From positions 1 through 22,739 of the forward strand of contig CAKSKB010000027.1 of the NCBI GenBank assembly GCA_934464705.1: 22,739 bases of DNA, written 5' to 3'. Source of the DNA: an uncultured Clostridia bacterium. GTDB taxonomy: Bacteria > Bacillota > Clostridia > HGM11514. How positions within the stretch are numbered: the first letter of the stretch is position 1; each line of letters opens with the position of its first letter. Of the stretch, positions 22,268 through 22,739 are shown in pieces. A program made the translations under genes and the position numbers. Under the pieces are notes generated by a model, which was given only the letters and a program-made list of their open reading frames with translations, was not told where the DNA came from and did no database searches.

Positions 22268-22296
22268 ATTTTACACTATTACGGTGAAAATGTCAA
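22268..22296 (-). promoter_or_regulatory. Sigma-A promoter of rsmA
   Basis: On the minus strand TTGACA (22296-22291), a 17-base spacer and TAAAAT (22273-22268). It lies back-to-back with a plus-strand promoter at 22310-22338. Confidence 0.88.
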
Positions 22297-22309
22297 GTGA
22301 TGAAATTGC

Positions 22310-22338
22310 TTGACAATAATATCATCATATTATATAAT
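22310..22338 (+). promoter_or_regulatory. Sigma-A promoter of a short transcript
   Basis: TTGACA (22310-22315) and TATAAT (22333-22338) with a 17-base spacer, a perfect consensus. The expected start near 22345 and the terminator at 22514-22553 would define a transcript of about 210 bases. Confidence 0.88.
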
Positions 22339-22377
22339 ATATTTGCTTTGAATAATACTTTGAAACGGAGAGAACAA

Positions 22378-22632
22378 ATGATGAGATTTTTAGACGAAAA
22401 AGCCGGAAAAACCTCAGTACAGCTTGAAGCGCTGATAAATAAAGATGAGCTTGCTCTCAATAATTTTTATGTAAAATTCTGTGATTATAAAAAAATATCA
22501 TATAATAATAATGAAAAACCGACAGTGCGTTTTGAAACAAACTGTCGGTTTTTAGTGTTAAAAACGGCGAAAATATGCCTAAATGATAAAAAAATCGAAA
22601 AAAAGCAAAAAAAAATTCAAAAAAGGGGTTGA
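22378..22632 (+). CDS. Small hypothetical protein, frame runs through a terminator hairpin (doubtful as full length)
   Basis: 84 codons from the ATG at 22378 (ACGGAGAG upstream; a second ATG follows immediately). The first ~45 residues (MRFLDEKAGKTSVQLEALI onward) look like normal, mildly acidic coding sequence. From about residue 46 the frame enters a perfect terminator hairpin, then a lysine-rich low-complexity tail, and stops at the TGA that forms part of the next promoter's -35. A gene truncated or decayed at its 3' end, or a small RNA with a fortuitous frame, would both explain this. No family is recognised. Confidence 0.35.
   Translation: MMRFLDEKAGKTSVQLEALINKDELALNNFYVKFCDYKKISYNNNEKPTVRFETNCRFLVLKTAKICLNDKKIEKKQKKIQKRG
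22514..22553 (+). terminator. Factor-independent terminator ahead of the rRNA promoter
   Basis: AAAAACCGACAGT (22514-22526) and ACTGTCGGTTTTT (22541-22553) are exact complements around a 14-base loop. It would end the transcript started at 22345 and protect the strong promoter at 22629. Confidence 0.88.
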
Positions 22633-22657
22633 CAAAACAGAAAAAAGGTGGTATACT
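22629..22657 (+). promoter_or_regulatory. Strong sigma-A promoter of a probable rRNA operon
   Basis: TTGACA (22629-22634) and TATACT (22652-22657) with a 17-base spacer, preceded by an A-rich tract (about 22586-22624) that could act as an UP element. The leader that follows has rRNA-operon features. Confidence 0.82.
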
Positions 22658-22663
22658 AACAAA

Positions 22664-22739
22664 GCTGTCGGCGATGAGGGCAACAAAAACTCAGGGCGGC
22701 GGCGAGATGAACATTGAAAACTAAACAGCGTAAAGACAA
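22664..22739 (+). ncRNA. 5' leader of an rRNA operon (partial; 16S expected beyond the edge)
   Basis: After the promoter there is no ORF. The sequence includes GAACATTGAAAACTAAAC (22709-22726), closely matching the TTTGAAAACTAAACAA element, with its boxA-like core, found in Firmicute pre-16S leaders and 16S-23S spacers. The window ends before any mature rRNA sequence. The rRNA identity is thus inferred from this element and promoter strength. Confidence 0.7.

Noticed and set aside
22586..22624. A-rich tract as an assembly artefact
   Set aside because: It sits immediately upstream of a consensus promoter, where A-tracts are expected for a strong rRNA-type promoter; there is no other sign of error.
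1..22739. CRISPR arrays, insertion sequences, prophage genes or tRNA genes
   Set aside because: No regularly spaced repeats, transposase or phage-type proteins, or tRNA-like cloverleaf sequences were recognised on either strand.

Overview
The window looks like chromosomal DNA of a low-to-mid GC Gram-positive anaerobe of the class Clostridia, probably a gut-type Oscillospiraceae/Ruminococcaceae relative. The reasons are strong Shine-Dalgarno sites, consensus sigma-A promoters with 17-bp spacers, a T-box leader, a CarD-type regulator, an LTA-synthase-like enzyme and feoA-feoA-feoB with a FeoB-associated Cys-rich protein. This taxonomic guess is inference from gene content; there is no rRNA gene body in the window.

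Layout. 1-183 is the structured tail of an unknown transcript plus a terminator. 193-3443 is a T-box (specifier ACC) operon: a threonyl-tRNA synthetase without TGS domain, then a split threonine/serine exporter, joined by two 4-bp ATGA overlaps and closed by a terminator. 3547-9397 is a long iron operon behind a promoter full of GTTAG/CTAAC palindromes: feoA, feoA, feoB, three tiny membrane proteins (one the FeoB-associated Cys-rich type), a DUF6110-type protein, a P1B-type ATPase with an atypical metal site and an N-terminal GRLRLR motif, and a Cys-rich DUF2325 protein. This second half resembles the ferrosome (fez) gene clusters and is the most interesting part of the window.

9396-11067 (minus strand) is carD-ispD-ispF (a transcription regulator and two MEP-pathway enzymes). 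Divergent from it, 11217-14812 holds a Fur-family regulator, a secreted GH26-like glycosidase with a copper-amine-oxidase-N-like C-terminal domain, and a cytoplasmic GH28-like enzyme. 14809-19256 is a sugar-metabolism island: two AraC regulators on the minus strand and, on the plus strand, an L-fucose/L-arabinose isomerase-family protein and a WbsX/GH99-like protein. The isomerase operon and the second araC gene diverge from a 34-bp inverted repeat that reads as the same sigma-A promoter on both strands. No sugar transporter is present.

19261-22235 (minus strand) holds an LTA-synthase-like sulfatase-fold membrane enzyme and rsmA. The right edge (22310-22739) has a promoter, a small unidentified ORF with a terminator hairpin inside it, and a strong promoter followed by a leader with the TTGAAAACT element typical of Firmicute rRNA operons. 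The window therefore probably stops just before a 16S rRNA gene.
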